Assembly: GCA_963691705.1 (NCBI GenBank)
Contig: OY829540.1
Location: 64,776,367-64,840,366 of the forward strand
Reading direction: 5' to 3'
Length of the DNA: 64,000 nucleotides
From: Viola odorata
Lineage: Eukaryota > Streptophyta > Magnoliopsida > Malpighiales > Violaceae
In this document: positions 13,076 through 25,709 of the stretch, in pieces
Layout of the letters: each line of letters opens with the position of its first letter
How positions within the stretch are numbered: position 1 is the first letter of the stretch
Made by a program: the position numbers and the translations under genes
The notes under the pieces: generated by a model
What the model was told of the DNA's origin: nothing
The model's input: the letters and a program-made list of their open reading frames with translations, nothing else
Databases searched by the model: none

Positions 13076-16000
13076 ATGGACCAAAAGACATGGTTGTGGA
13101 AGAAGAAATCTAGTGATCAGAAGGTTGTTGTTGTTGTTGGTGCTGCTGAAAATGTAAAAGGGCATGAAGAGGAGGTGAAATTCTTCTGTTTTTTTTATGT
13201 ACTTTCTGTTAGTTTTGGCTTTGATGGTTCTTATTGTGCTTGGATTACTGTAGTAGTAGAGAAAAGAGTGACTATGGTTGTCTTACTTAGCACTACTACT
13301 AATTGGAAAATTAAAATGACTAATTATATCAATGAAATGCCACACTGGTTTCTTTTTCTTTCTTATTTGGTTAAATGGGGACCAATCCTTGTTTCATGTA
13401 GAGAATCCCCACACCCCAATCCATTCACTCAATGGATTATGGGTATTGTTAGAAAAATGAGTACATATATGTGGAAAACATGCAATTCATAGGAAAATGT
13501 GTGTGATCACTGTGTTGAGAGAATTTACTAATGCTACTAATTACATGCTTAAAATCTGCAAGCTATGTGTTCCTAGTAGAATCCTAAATCTGAGTTATGA
13601 TTATTTGAATGTTGTTGACTTGTTATTCCTATGTGTTGATAGGATTATGGGTACTTTTCTTCAGTATGATATTCTTAGGTATTATGCAGACACAAGTGTC
13701 GGGTGCGGTTGTTGAGTAGTGAGTGCTATGTGTGCAAGGAAACTTCAAGTCTGTTTCCTATGGAGGTGTCTTAGGCATCTGTCTTAAATGGATTAAGAAG
13801 CATTTTCTTGATTACTTGATGTTTGGTTTAAAAATCCGTCCTAGTTCGTAACAAATTTGGTTTTTTGCAGATACAGACACTTCTGTCAGATAAGGCAGAG
13901 TTGGAGAACAAGCTGAGAAATTTAACTGATAAGCTTTCTTCTGCTCGGTTGGAGTGTAATGCAAAAGATGATCTTATAAAGAAACAAGTAAAGATAGCTC
14001 AGGAGGCAGTGGCAGGTAAAAAATTTAAATTCCGTACCCTCACCGCCCTTTTTAAGTAACCTTGTGGTGGATTCTTTGTGAATCTTTGATTTGGTATGCC
14101 CTATTTCTTCTGTAACTTTGTAATAATATTGGTTTAATTAATGATTTCTAATAGGGCGGGACAAGTTAGAAACAAAATTGGTGTCTCTAAAGCATGAATT
14201 AGATGAAGCCTTAAAGCAAAGAAATGTTGCACAAGACAGATCAACTCAACTGGATGCGGCCCTAAAAGAATGCATGCAGCAGCTACGTTTTGTTCGAGAA
14301 GAGCAGGAGCGAAGGATTCATGATGCTATCGTGAAGACATCAAGGGAGTATGAGAAAACCCTGATGCTGTTGGAAGAGAATCTGGCAGATAGCGATAAAA
14401 GGCTTGCCAAAATAGGTGTTGAGAATACTCATCTAACTAAGGTGCTGTTGTCAAAGGAGAAGTTGATAGATGATTTGAGTAAACAAAAGGCACAAGTGGA
14501 AGCAGAGTTTAGTGCTCTAATGACAAGATTAGAATCCATGGAGAGAGATAATGCTTCTCTGAAATATGAGATCAGAGTGATAGAGAAGGAACTGGAGATC
14601 AGAAATGAAGAGATCGAATTTAATCGTAGAACCTCCGATGCATCTCACAGGCAGCACTTGGAGAGCGTGAAGAAAATTGCAAAGTTAGAATCAGAGTGTC
14701 AGAGGCTGCGTGTGCTGGTTCGCAAACGGTTGCCTGGCCCTGCTGCCCTGGCAAAAATGAAAAATGAAGTAGAAATACTGGGACGAGATTCTACTGAAAT
14801 GAGAAGGAGAAGGTCAAATGCTAGCCTCAGTGGTTTCATGGAAGAATCTGCTACCGACAACGGTCCTGACACTCCCAGCAAAAAGATCAGCTCTTTGATT
14901 GAGAAGTTGCGTGCCATGGAAGAAGAAAACATGACTCTAAAGGAAGCCCTTAGTAAAAAGGCAAATGAACTTCAATTTTCAAGGACCATGTATGCTCGCA
15001 CAGCTTCCCAATTATCACAAGTAGAGTCAAATCTTGATGAATTATCAAAAGGCCAGACAACTTTGGAGACACCAAGGAGTGTTCGTATGTCTCATGATTT
15101 CTCTCATGCTTCAATGTCTGATGTTGGCAGTGATGACAAGGTTAGCTGTTCTGAATCATGGGCTTCTGCATTGATTTCAGAGTTGGATCATTTCAAACAT
15201 AAGAGGCAAAGTGGGCCGCCATCCAGCAGAACTGTTGGAGAATCAGACATGAATCTGATGGATGACTTCGTCGAAATGGAAAGACTTACAGTTGTCTCAG
15301 CTGATAACCATTCTGGAAGTCCTCATGTTTCTTCTGATGAAACTAATGCAACTGGTACCCCCATCAAAACTGTTTTGAACGGAGAGTCTGGCTCTTGGGT
15401 ATCAAACCAGGAAATCAAGTCGAAAGATAAAACTTCAGATTGGCTTCATGATATTCTGAAAGTAGTCCTGGAGCAAAGCAACGTGACACAAAGAAAGCCA
15501 GATGAGATGCTGGAGGATGTTAGAGTTGCTTTGGGTAATATCAATGATGCAAATGTCCTCCATAATGATGGACATATCCCATCGAAGCCTAAAGATATGC
15601 TGTTTACGAAGGAATCATCTGATGGAATGACTGATAAGAACAACCTGGAGCTCCAATCAGATCTAAGCAAATCAGTTGGAAAGATAATTGAGCTTATCGA
15701 GGGGATCACAAAACCACACCATGATTATACTACATCAGAAACCATGTTGAAAAATGAAGGGACTATTTTACCGTATAAGAATGCAGAATCACCTTCCGGG
15801 TATATGGTTCGAGTACTGCAATGGAAAACTTCTGAACTGAGTGCTGTGTTACATCAGTTTGTTCATAGTTGTTATGATATGTTGAGTGGAAGATCAAATA
15901 TAAACAGGTTTGCCCAAGAATTATGTTCTGCTTTGGATTGGATTATCAATCATTGCTTTTCCCTTCAAGATGTTTCAAGCATGAGGTACGAAGCTAAAAA

Positions 16001-17759
16001 GCATTTTGATTGGGATGAAACCCGGAGTGAAAGTGAACTTGAAGTCCCTGCCTTCAGAGTAGATAAATTACTTCTTTCTCATGAACAGCTCTCATGTTTG
16101 CCAACAGTTTCTGCTACAAATGGACATCACAGCTATGTTGAGAAAGATGGATTCCGCCCCCCTGATAGAGATGAAAGTAAGAATTTTAAAGCTGAGTCAA
16201 TCAGTATAGAATCTGTGGAAAAACAATCGGAAGGGAAACTTGAGTCAGCTACAAATAGCGAATCCGTCATGAGTCGACTCCATGAATCAGAAAAGACCAT
16301 TGCAAGCTTGCAAACAGAATTAGATGCTCTGAAATCTTTGAAGGAAATGCTGGAGAATCAAATTGAAAATCACAAATTGACGAAAGAAGATCTTGATACA
16401 CAGCTTACAGTAGCAAAAGCTGAATTAATTGAGGCTCGACATAAGTTTTCTTCCATGGAAGTGGAACTGGAGAACAAAACTAGTTGCTGTGAAGAATTGG
16501 AGGCCACGTGTCTTGACCTACAGCTCCATCTTGATAGGTACTTGTTCTTTAATTTATAATTTTCCTTTTTAACTTGTATTGAAGATAAGGAGTTTATAAA
16601 AGCACTAACTCTTCCTAATAACTTTCCGGTATTGTTAAGTAATCTCATTTGGGTGATACATGCTATTTCAGCTTGCAGAAGAAGGCAATCCCTGAGAATG
16701 AATTCCATCAGGAAGAAAAGCAACTTCGAACTGTAAGTTCATATCGTCTTCCCATGTGTGTTCAAATTATTTGCAATGTAGGATTATGGTATGTAGCTTT
16801 CAAGATTAATTGGTAATTATTGACAGCCTTACATTGCATAAGAAATTTTGGAGTTAGAGGCAGTTGCCAATGTAGTACCTACAGCAGAAGTAGTTACTTT
16901 TTCCATGGTTGGAGTAAGTTCCGTTTTGTGTGCGATTATTGGGTTGATCTTAACTTCACCTTTTCTCCTGAAACCGAGACATTTGATCCTTCTTCAACAG
17001 AAGCTAACCTTAAGCTCATTTTCTTAGAAAGATTTGGGTTGGCATTTTGCATGTAGCCAAAGAAATATGTAGAGAAGAAAAAGGATACTAGAAAATTATA
17101 TAGTCGAGATGGATGATTCCATAAATGTATTTTTCCTACACGATCACTTCCATAGATGGTTTACCATAACTTTCATGTCCTTCTTAGTGCCGTGTAACTG
17201 GTGCATATTCTTGCTGTTATAGTCAACATAAAGTAATTGATCAACCTTGCAGGATTGGGAGATAGCAGCTGCCTCAAAAAAGCTAGCAGAGTGCCAAGAG
17301 AATATTTTAACTCTAGGGAAGCAGCTAAAAGCATTGGCTTCACCGAGTGAAGCAGCCATGTTCGACAAGGTCATCTCTGCCCCAACTCACACTAATGCCA
17401 ACTCAGTCCCGATAATCGAAACCGCAACCCTTCCCCTAAACCAGGGCAAGATTACAAACCAGAGGTCCTCTTTACTAGATCAGATGTTGGCTGAGGACAG
17501 CGATCTAGTGAAGGGCACCACATCCAACATCAAACAAAGTGAAAACTACCGCGATTCTGCATTTGTTGCAAGTGGAGTAATTGAGCCTCTGGAGAAGATA
17601 CTTCTTTTGAACGGAAGTAGGCGCATGGACAATGATCTTGCAGCTAATTCTTTGGCCATCGTGCGTGGCAAGAAACGTGCAAGCGGGAGTTTATGGAAAA
17701 CGTTGCTGTGGAAAAAGAAAAAGAGCAGCAAGAAACTACATGTTCCGTTTGCTCCATAA
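13076..17759 (+). CDS. FPP7: Filament-like plant protein (FPP7-like long coiled-coil protein)
   Basis: Plant-specific long coiled-coil protein of the FPP family, linked to microtubule and filament organisation. Five exons join in phase to 1064 residues: 13076-13174, 13871-14015, 14155-16537, 16672-16732, 17253-17759. The start is supported by the family's N-terminal signature MDQKTWLWKKKSS. Exon 3 carries the long heptad-rich region and the highly conserved block AKLESECQRLRVLVRKRLPG. Further conserved segments include SWASALISELDHFK, MDDFVEMERL and LQWKTSELSAVLHQF. The C-terminus has SSLLDQMLAEDSDL and a basic tail LWKTLLWKKKKSSKK that resembles FPP7. It is longer than the roughly 900 residues I remember for Arabidopsis FPP7, so assignment within the family is less sure than membership. 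No lesion seen. Confidence 0.88.
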
Positions 17760-18189
17760 CGGATCACTATACAATAAAGGGTGATTTACTTGGGTCACTT
17801 TTGATAGCAGTTGTTTATGGGAGTGCTGCTTGGAATGGTGGAATACAATAAGTTTTTCTTGTCAATCATTTGACAGTTTTTTCTTCTTTTTTGATTAATG
17901 CTGTACAAACAAGTTCTATAAAATTTTCATACTAACGGATTGTGTTAAAATTTTATCACACATCAGTTTGTTTCGAAATTTTGTAGAGCTTGTTAGTACG
18001 AAAAGTACTTTTTTTTAATCATTTCTTGTTTATTTTGTACAGATAAATGTGGCCTAGGTGAGTTTTTGCACAGTAATGAGAGGTTAGAATCACCTTTCCC
18101 CCAAAAGTAAGAAATGTATGCAAAATTTGATTCCTCTAGAAATGGTTTTCATTGTGAAAAATTGGAATCCAAGATAAAACCTAAGACAA

Positions 18190-20240
18190 TCAATCTCTAT
18201 ATTCTATAAATCTCCCAATATCAGTAAGTCCAGCTTCTTTATAGCATTAAGCAATTCTCTCCAAGGGCTCATCATCCCAAGCCCCTTCAACAGAAGCCAA
18301 ATCCAGCAAAAATGCAGCTTCGTCCAATGCGATCTGCAAAATTTTAAAGATGATCATTGAAAACCACTTCCCATGTGGATTTCAGCAGAATGCCTACAGA
18401 TTATGAGTAAAAACCTGAGCAGATTGCTTTCCCTTGTTAAGTTCTTCTTGCCTTCCCTCTTGACTCATTCTTTCTTTAACATAATCAATCTGTTCATCCT
18501 CCCATTGCGCTATTCTTGCAACGTCCTGAATAAAAAGTAAATTTAATGCCATGAGAACATGAAACAATAACAAAGGGACAACAAAGAGCGATCATCCATG
18601 GAACACTACCTGGTACTTGCAACCAAGAGTCCACCATGGTGATCTTAGAGCCCCTCTGGCAGCATCTTTAGCTTCTGTCTTACGCCCAATCCTACTGCAA
18701 GTATGAGAGGCTCCTCAATAAGAAAGTCGAGCAAATGCCCAATGAATTAGGAATAACCTTCAGACATGGCAAAATGAGAGATTCCTACTAACTTAAGCAA
18801 AAGCTCAGCGTTGAATACAAAGGGACGTGCATAGAATTCCCCCGTCACCAAAGCTGAAACCTTTACAAGCACGAATTATCAGCAATCAACCAGCAGAATC
18901 ACAATCAAGCTGCTTTGAGAACAGTAATTAAAATCAGGTGAGTCTTACATAATCTCCTTTCTGAGAATATAGCAGCACTTTGCGCTATAGGACATCTGGA
19001 AATAAACCAACCTGCAGATTTTACCATTTCGCTGCAATTCTGTCTAAAATATATCATGACTAAAAGGAGATAAAAGATATCATTCATACCTTTTTCAGGA
19101 GAAAAACATCTAGATCAGAAATTTGAGATTTTTCAAAGTCACCCTTTACATAAAGACTGTCCCCTGTGGAAGCCAAAGCATCAAACAACTCATCATTGCC
19201 CTTTGAGAACTCCTGACATCTTCCTCAACCAGAATTCTGCGAATAAACTGATCAACCTATAGATCGACATAGGAAAATGTGTACAGCTATGAGCAAGCTC
19301 ATGATACTGATTGTATCCATTTTGTATGCACGATACTTACACTCTTTGACAAAAGCCAAACACCATGTTTATGAACTTCCACCAAAGGCATTTCCATCCT
19401 GGATTATCAGAATAGTCTATCAAGGTAAAGAAGATTAGCAAAGAAATAGGCATTACTAAACTGCTGAGAAGGTTACCCAGGAGGTGCAGTTGGCCATCTC
19501 AGCAGTGCAATCACAGCATCTATTCACACACAAGAACAGCAGAAGAGTAGTTTATTCGTACACTACAGAAACAATGCTAGTGGTCTACCAGAAATGACGA
19601 ACTTCCAAAATTATTAAGACTCCATTAATACCTGAACTAGTTTTAGCCAGTGGAATCGCAAGTGGCATCAGTCCTTTTATGGCTTCTGGAGAAATAATAG
19701 ACCTACCTATTTCCAAGAATCAAACGAGAAACGTAGTTATTATAGAAATCTCAGCCAAGTTGATTCCTGGTTGGAATTCACACAAATTTGGCATCTATTT
19801 CACGACTTTATTTCAAGCTAAACACCCGTGGCGACGCCAAAAGGAAACAGTGATGAATCAAGAGAAGAACATCACTTTTTTTCACATTTGACCATTGAAC
19901 TCAGATAAAACCAGCAGAAACTAAGCATTATCCTCCTCCAAAGCAAAGAGTAAGTGAATTCAACAACCAAAAAACCGAACCATCCATTAATTCCACCCAT
20001 ACAGAACCCATGTTTAAAAAATATGAATTCCTTACAATAAAAGTATGAGCTTAGTACAGAATCCGAAAATGACCCCTAGAGATGGAAAAAGTTTACCTTT
20101 GGTCTTAAGAATCCTCAAGAGATGAGACAAATGCTTAGGAGGCTGAGCTGCAGCGACATCTCTGATAAAACCCGCATGATCAGCCAATCCAGACAGCTGT
20201 CGGCGCAAAGAGGTGGCGCACGTGCCAGTCTACCCAAGAC
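18190..20240 (-). pseudogene. Multi-exon chloroplast-type protein gene, broken (possibly PSA3-like)
   Basis: Ten exon-like blocks on the minus strand give a continuous homology-like protein, including IRDVAAAQPPKHLSHLL, LLRWPTAPPGMEMPLVEV, LVTGEFYARPFVFNAELL, ARGALRSPWWTLGCKYQ and DEAAFLLDLASVEGAWDD, ending FIEYRD-stop at 18190. Most junctions are good GT-AG introns. Three lesions break it. A 1-nt loss near 19200, after SSQ, shifts the frame. An in-frame TAG replaces a residue in the block FPDVL*RKVLL at about 18985. A TAA lies in the last exon (ERIA*CYKEAG, about 18250). The N-terminus has no in-frame ATG and an upstream stop, so the 5' end is truncated. The family may be the photosystem I assembly factor PSA3, but this is a weak recollection. 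The call as a pseudogene is strong. Confidence 0.72.
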
Positions 20241-20465
20241 CTGCAATCCTCCCAAATCCCACAGTTACAGTACTAGTTTCAGACCCAAAAAAAGCGATGT
20301 TCACCCTACAAGACGGTCGGCGGTCACTGTTGTTTTCCTTATTTTTTGGGCTTCTTCACCGGAGAAGAGAAAGCCCATGGGCCTAGTGCAGTCTAAAGAC
20401 CCACCTGAAAGTTTTTCTGAGTAGTTCCACACCAAGCCCATACACAAAACCGAAAACCAAATTTT

Positions 20466-21439
20466 GGGTGCGTTTGGTTGGCGAAATCAGAAAGGAAAGT
20501 GACATGAGAATCTAAAATTTCGAGCTTTATTGCGTTTGGTTGCGATAAAAAAATTACTCTCCCCCGAAATCCAACTTTCCTTGACCCTCTTGACTTTCCA
20601 AAAAATGGGGAAAAATGATTCCTTGGCTTGGGGGTTGGGAGAGTGATTCCTTGACTTTCCAAAAAATAGAGAAAAGTGATTCCTTAGCTAGGGGATTGAG
20701 AGAGTCATTTCTTGATGCAAGAAAAACTAATTTTTTATTTAAATTATATATTTGTTACCTCATACTAGCTTTATTCTCAGAGAGAAAAAAACTTGTTACT
20801 TTCTCTCTTCGTTTTAGTTTCCAACTTTTAATTTTTTTTTATATGTGTTATTTTTTTAGTTTCATATTTTTAAATATTTAATTTTAATTTTTTATCTAGA
20901 ATTTTCCATTTTTTATGTTTCAGATTCTTTTTTAAAATTTTGGTACATTTTTTAAGTTTTAAAAAAATCTATAATACATCTTTTAAGTTGCAGGTTATTT
21001 TTTAATTTTTTTTTTAAATTTGATAAAAATATATATTATGAAGGTTGGATAAAAAAGATTCATAAAGCTAAATTTCTTAATACACCCATCAACCAACCCC
21101 TCGTAATAATGGAGAATTTAAAAACACATTTGATATTTTAATTGTTGAAAAATAAATAACTAAATAAAAATAAAGTTCATAATAAAATTTATATAGAAAA
21201 AAATAATTAGACGCCTAACAAGATAACAAAGACACAAATATAAAAAAAGATAAAATAATCATTTTTCTTACTTTCCTTGAGTATTTCTAAGTATAAAACA
21301 AATACAATAATGTTACTTTCCTGGAAATCTCAAATCTCAAATCCCAACCAAACACAAAAAACTAACATTCCCCTCAATCACTTTCCCGGGAGAGTGATTT
21401 CAAAGGGGAAAATAGCATTCCGTGAACTAAACGCTACCC
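20466..21439. mobile_element. Non-autonomous TIR element (about 1 kb)
   Basis: The left end reads GGGTGCGTTTGGTTGG; the right end, read in reverse complement, is GGGTAGCGTTTAGTT. Such GTTTGGTT-type termini are common in plant PIF/Harbinger-like or hAT-like non-autonomous elements. The interior is AT-rich and non-coding. It holds a direct duplication with period 61 bp (units starting at 20591 and 20652, each beginning TGACTTTCCAAAAAAT). I do not see a clean target duplication, so the superfamily stays open. Confidence 0.5.
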
Positions 21440-22091
21440 AAATAAGGGTATTTTGTACAAAATAGGAAAATTTAGATTTTAAATTCGAATATTTTTTTAT
21501 ATATTTCTATCATAGATATATATAGCAAACCACCTAAAAATTCACGTTATAGATCATTAGTTTTATTAAAAAAATGACTAGCCTTTTCTTTTTTTCTTGC
21601 TTGATATTCCAATCCTTAGCGGGTTTGGTACGTAGAGGGATTTTAAGATTGCATACGAAATCATTTTACCTTATATTTTATTTAAAAAATGCTAACAATA
21701 TAAAATTTTCTTATTTGGTTGAACTAGGTATGATTCTTCAAAAAAGAAAAATCTCTTCTTTAATTAGTGTAGGAATATTATATTTTCTTTTTCTTTTTAC
21801 CAAAAATACCCCATAAATTATATTATCAATATATTATTACATAGTAATATATATTACAATATTTATATACTATTAGATTATTATAATTACTATTATTATA
21901 TTATGTATAAAATTAAATATTCTATAAATGATGTTTTTGTCATTATTATAATATTTACTATAAATAAATATACAGTAATATTATATGGTATATAATTATA
22001 AAATAAACTAATAATGTATTCTATAATAATCAAATTATTATCATAATATAATAATATATGAAATGTTAATATGATACAATGCTTTATTATA
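21440..22091. other. AT-rich spacer
   Basis: Mostly runs of A, T and TA, with no coding signal or RNA gene recognised. Confidence 0.5.
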
Positions 22092-22218
22092 CTCCCTCTG
22101 TCCACAAATAACTGTATTTTTAGCACAGTAATTTTCAGTAAAACAAACACTAAAAAGTAAAGTAAAGTGTACAGTAACTTTCAATAAATTTTCGCCACTT
22201 AATTGTGGACGGAGGGAG
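22092..22218. mobile_element. Stowaway-like MITE
   Basis: A 127-bp element with termini CTCCCTCTGTCC and GGACGGAGGGAG, flanked on both sides by TA (22090-22091, 22219-22220). This is the standard signature of Tc1/mariner-derived Stowaway MITEs in plants. Confidence 0.85.
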
Positions 22219-23742
22219 TATCATATCTTATCATAGTATGATATATTATAATATTTTATACTATTAATATTGTAATATATTAGAAAATAATAATGTATTA
22301 TTATGTGAAAAAATTTAATAATTATATTGTTATCTTATATTATTAATATTACTAGGGGTGTCAAAACGAGTCTGATCTATCGGGTCGATCTGTAACTGAT
22401 TTGTAATCAATTAACAGGGTAATACCAACGGGTATAAGCATTGGCAGGTTTATTTATTTATTTAAGGATAAGGATGAGAATTCAATATTTTATGGTACAT
22501 TTTATCAGTTTATAAAGTAGGTCATGCGATCCGTAAGAAAATTTAGAATATTATATGAAATTCTAAGGGAACGGCCTGAGGGCTCGCGGTAAAGAAGCTG
22601 TTGAAGCTCCATCAGGACTACTTCAGCAAATTTGTGGAGTATCTCAAGAATGGAAACTAAAGATGTGGATATCTCATTTCTGTTGTTGTTTTTGTTGTTG
22701 TTGCATGATGAATAGTGCTTTAGAAAAATCCTGACAGGTTAAAAGGTCGATTCACATGAGCAACAATGTCTCAATGGCCCTATCATTTTGTAATAATAAC
22801 CACATGATTAATTAAGCAATGCAGGTTTCATCAGAGATTGTTTCCTGCTTCATAAACACATTGCAGCAAAGGGTATCTAGTCCTTAATGTATTTGGAGTC
22901 AATGAAATAAAATATAGAATTGCACCAGTGGAAGAAAGGAATCCTCATTTTTTTTCCAGTTAAAAACTAGATGCAGCATTAGCACTTAATATTTATAATT
23001 TGGTAAGATTCAGAACCCAACTTCTTCATGTGGTTCGTGCATAACCCACTGACATGTGCCTTGTAGGTGGGGACAATTCGAATCTTGACAACTATGCAGT
23101 CAGGTAAAAATCTGGTCTAGCTGTGTATCCGAGGCCTCCACGTAATGATGGTATCAATCAGACACGAAATAGTATCATTAATCAAATAATTTAGGAGATG
23201 GTTGCACAATAATCATCAAAAGATGCACATATTTGTGCCTGCAACTGCTGGTTGGTTGCATCTGTATATGGAAAATATCAGGCACATACATTTCTTTAGA
23301 TGAACTTTAGTAATTGGTTATTTATCAGACTGAATGATTTGGAATTGAGGAATACTTCAAACAATCCTCGCATGTCGTTATACAACACAGGATTTTCCCT
23401 CTCTTTTCTTCTATAAAAGAATACAAGAATCTTGTTACCTAAGAAAGATCAGTTTAGGGTTCTCTTTTAATATTGAAATAGTTCATAAGGTTTCGTGATA
23501 AATTACTTATTACTTGGGGTTGAAACTAATTTTTTTCCCTTAGATTTATGATCCCTGACTAGAAAAAACCATCTTTGATGCCTATGAGTAACTTAGGAAA
23601 GAGCAGATACTGAGAAAAGAATGATGGTTGAGAAAAGTTTGTTCATTTGTATTATATCTGTATTGTTTTGTATGTATATACAGTATGGTACAAATTGTAA
23701 TCTACAAAAAATTCTGCGAGTGAACTTGCACCCACAGCCGAA
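22219..23742. other. Spacer and 3' flank of DUF241 copy 1
   Basis: From about 22660 to 23660 the sequence matches, imperfectly, 24720-25640 and 26690-27010. These are three copies of the downstream flank of the DUF241 gene unit, showing a segmental tandem duplication larger than the genes themselves. No extra coding region is seen. Confidence 0.55.
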
Positions 23743-24557
23743 CTAGTGGTTGAGAGCATTGAGAAGGGAGACTCTGGATTTCACCAGTCTCCTATAGACA
23801 CATTCTAATTCTTCCTCCATTTCTTGAATGCTTGATTCCTATGCGTTCAATCCTTTCAGAACATTTTGTACTTGTGCAACATCATTTTCTTTTGACTTCA
23901 GGAGAAGCAATTCTGCATCGACCTTCTCGACTTCGCTGACTTGTGCATTGTTTTCGCATGATACACGCTTTGATTCTATCAATTTTGAGACAACAGACCA
24001 GCCAGAGGACTTTTTTAATTTTGACTGAGAAATGAAAGACAGGATGTCCTCAAGCACGACGAAACTAGTTTCCTCCACATTCCGTAGGATATTGATTTCT
24101 TCTGAGGATGATGCGCAACATTCGCATCTTTTCTCTTCGAATTTTTCAGACACTTGCTAAGGTATTTGTTCAGTTTTTTCCTAGTTGCAATGTATGCATC
24201 AATCTCACTTGTCAAGCCAGATTTTCTTCTTCGAAGGGATGATTCAAGATTTTTCAGGCCTTCCTTTGCTTGTGAGAATATATCTCTTGTGCTGCTGCAC
24301 ATATCCAGCAACCTCAATGATCCATTCAGGATCTCTTCAAAGCGTTCACTCTTGCCGTCATTGGAGAGTTTCTGTTGCGTAAGCGGCAGCTGAAGGAAGT
24401 CATCGAAGCACTCGCACAAATCTTTTAGGCCGGCGAGTTTGTGGCATACTGAGGAAGACTGTGATGCTTTCAGATTGCACAACTGCTCCTCAACACTTAG
24501 TACTAGAGGATGAGATCGAGAAGGTACTCTGATCGAACGAAAATGACAGGAAGCCAT
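23743..24557 (-). pseudogene. DUF241 family gene, copy 1 (frameshifted)
   Basis: Single-exon gene of the plant DUF241 (BPS1-like) family, whose function is poorly known. The start MASCHFRSIRVPSRSHPL is strongly conserved with copy 2. The frame is intact for about 140 codons, then shifts near 24115 around KDANVA. Here a short block differs from copy 2 by net loss of frame, and homology (SSSEEINILRNVE) continues in another frame. A second lesion is an in-frame TAG after KGLNA (about 23848) where copy 2 reads on with LVSSIQEMEE. The original stop is still recognisable at 23743. A TATA-like motif sits about 95 bp upstream of the start. The truncated reading frame could still be expressed as a 180-residue protein. 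Confidence 0.8.
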
Positions 24558-24648
24558 TTTTTTTCTTTAAGAGTTGGTAGAATATAAGAGCAGTGTAAGA
24601 ATGTAAAGCTTCTTTAGTTTCTGTCTCAAACCACACCGGTGAAGCCAT

Positions 24649-24656
24649 TATATATA
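24649..24656 (-). promoter_or_regulatory. TATA box of DUF241 copy 1
   Basis: TATATATA about 92 bp upstream of the copy 1 start codon. The same motif and flank recur at the same spacing before copy 2. Confidence 0.55.
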
Positions 24657-25709
24657 GAACTTAGAAGAACCTAAGGCATTGTTTCCATTCACTTGTTCAT
24701 GTGATGTCATGTGGAGTCTTGCAATAGTTTCTGGCAATGTCTCATTTCTGTCGCCATTGCAGGACGAACAGTGCTATTAAAAAAGTCCTGACGGGTAAGA
24801 AATTGATACGCACGAGCGACAATGTCTCGATGGACACATACACAGATCTAATCATGTACATTATGTTGTTATGGTGCAGACAGAATACTGATCAACTCTA
24901 TCATCTTGTAATAATAACCACATGATTAATTAAGTAATGCAGGTATATCAGAGATTGTTCCCTGCTTCATAAACACAAGTTGAGAAAAAGAGTATCTAAT
25001 CCTTAATGTAATTGGAGTCAATGAAATAAATATAGATTTGCACGGTTGGATGCAGCATCCGAACTTAATAACTATTTGTAATTTTGTGAGCTTCAAGACC
25101 AACTTCATTATGTGATTCTCGCACAACCTACTCAGACGTGCCTTGTCGTTGGGGGCAAGTAGAATCTTGACAACTATGGTGTCAGGTAAAAGTCTGCTCT
25201 CGTTGTGAGGCCTCCACGTAACGATGGTATCAATCAGATGTGAAATAGTATTATTAATCAAATCATTTAGGAAATGGTTGCACAATAATCAATCAGAAGA
25301 TGCACATGTTTGTGCCTGTAAATGCTGGTTAGCCTCATCTGTATATGGAAAATGTCAAGCTGGCACCATTTCTTTAGATGAACTCTTGTAAGTGGTTAAT
25401 TTATCCAAATAAATGATTTGGAATCAAGAAATGCTTCAAAGTTCAAACAATCTTGTTACAAAAGTAAGATCTGTGTAACAGATATTTACGTGTGCTGGAA
25501 ACTACTCTTTTGCACACTTTCATAACTTTTATGACACCTGATTAGAAAAACAATCTTTCGCGTCCATGAGTAACTTAGGAAAGAACATATAATGAGAAAA
25601 GAAGGATGATTGATGATAAAATTTTGTATTGTTTGGTATCTTATATACATTATGGTACAAATTGTAATCTACAAAAATTTCTGCGAGTGAACTTGCACCC
25701 ACAGTCGAG

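Noticed and set aside
13175..13492. Continuation of the first FPP frame past exon 1
   Set aside because: A clear GTGAAA donor at 13175 and in-phase exon 2 at 13871 make this intron read-through.
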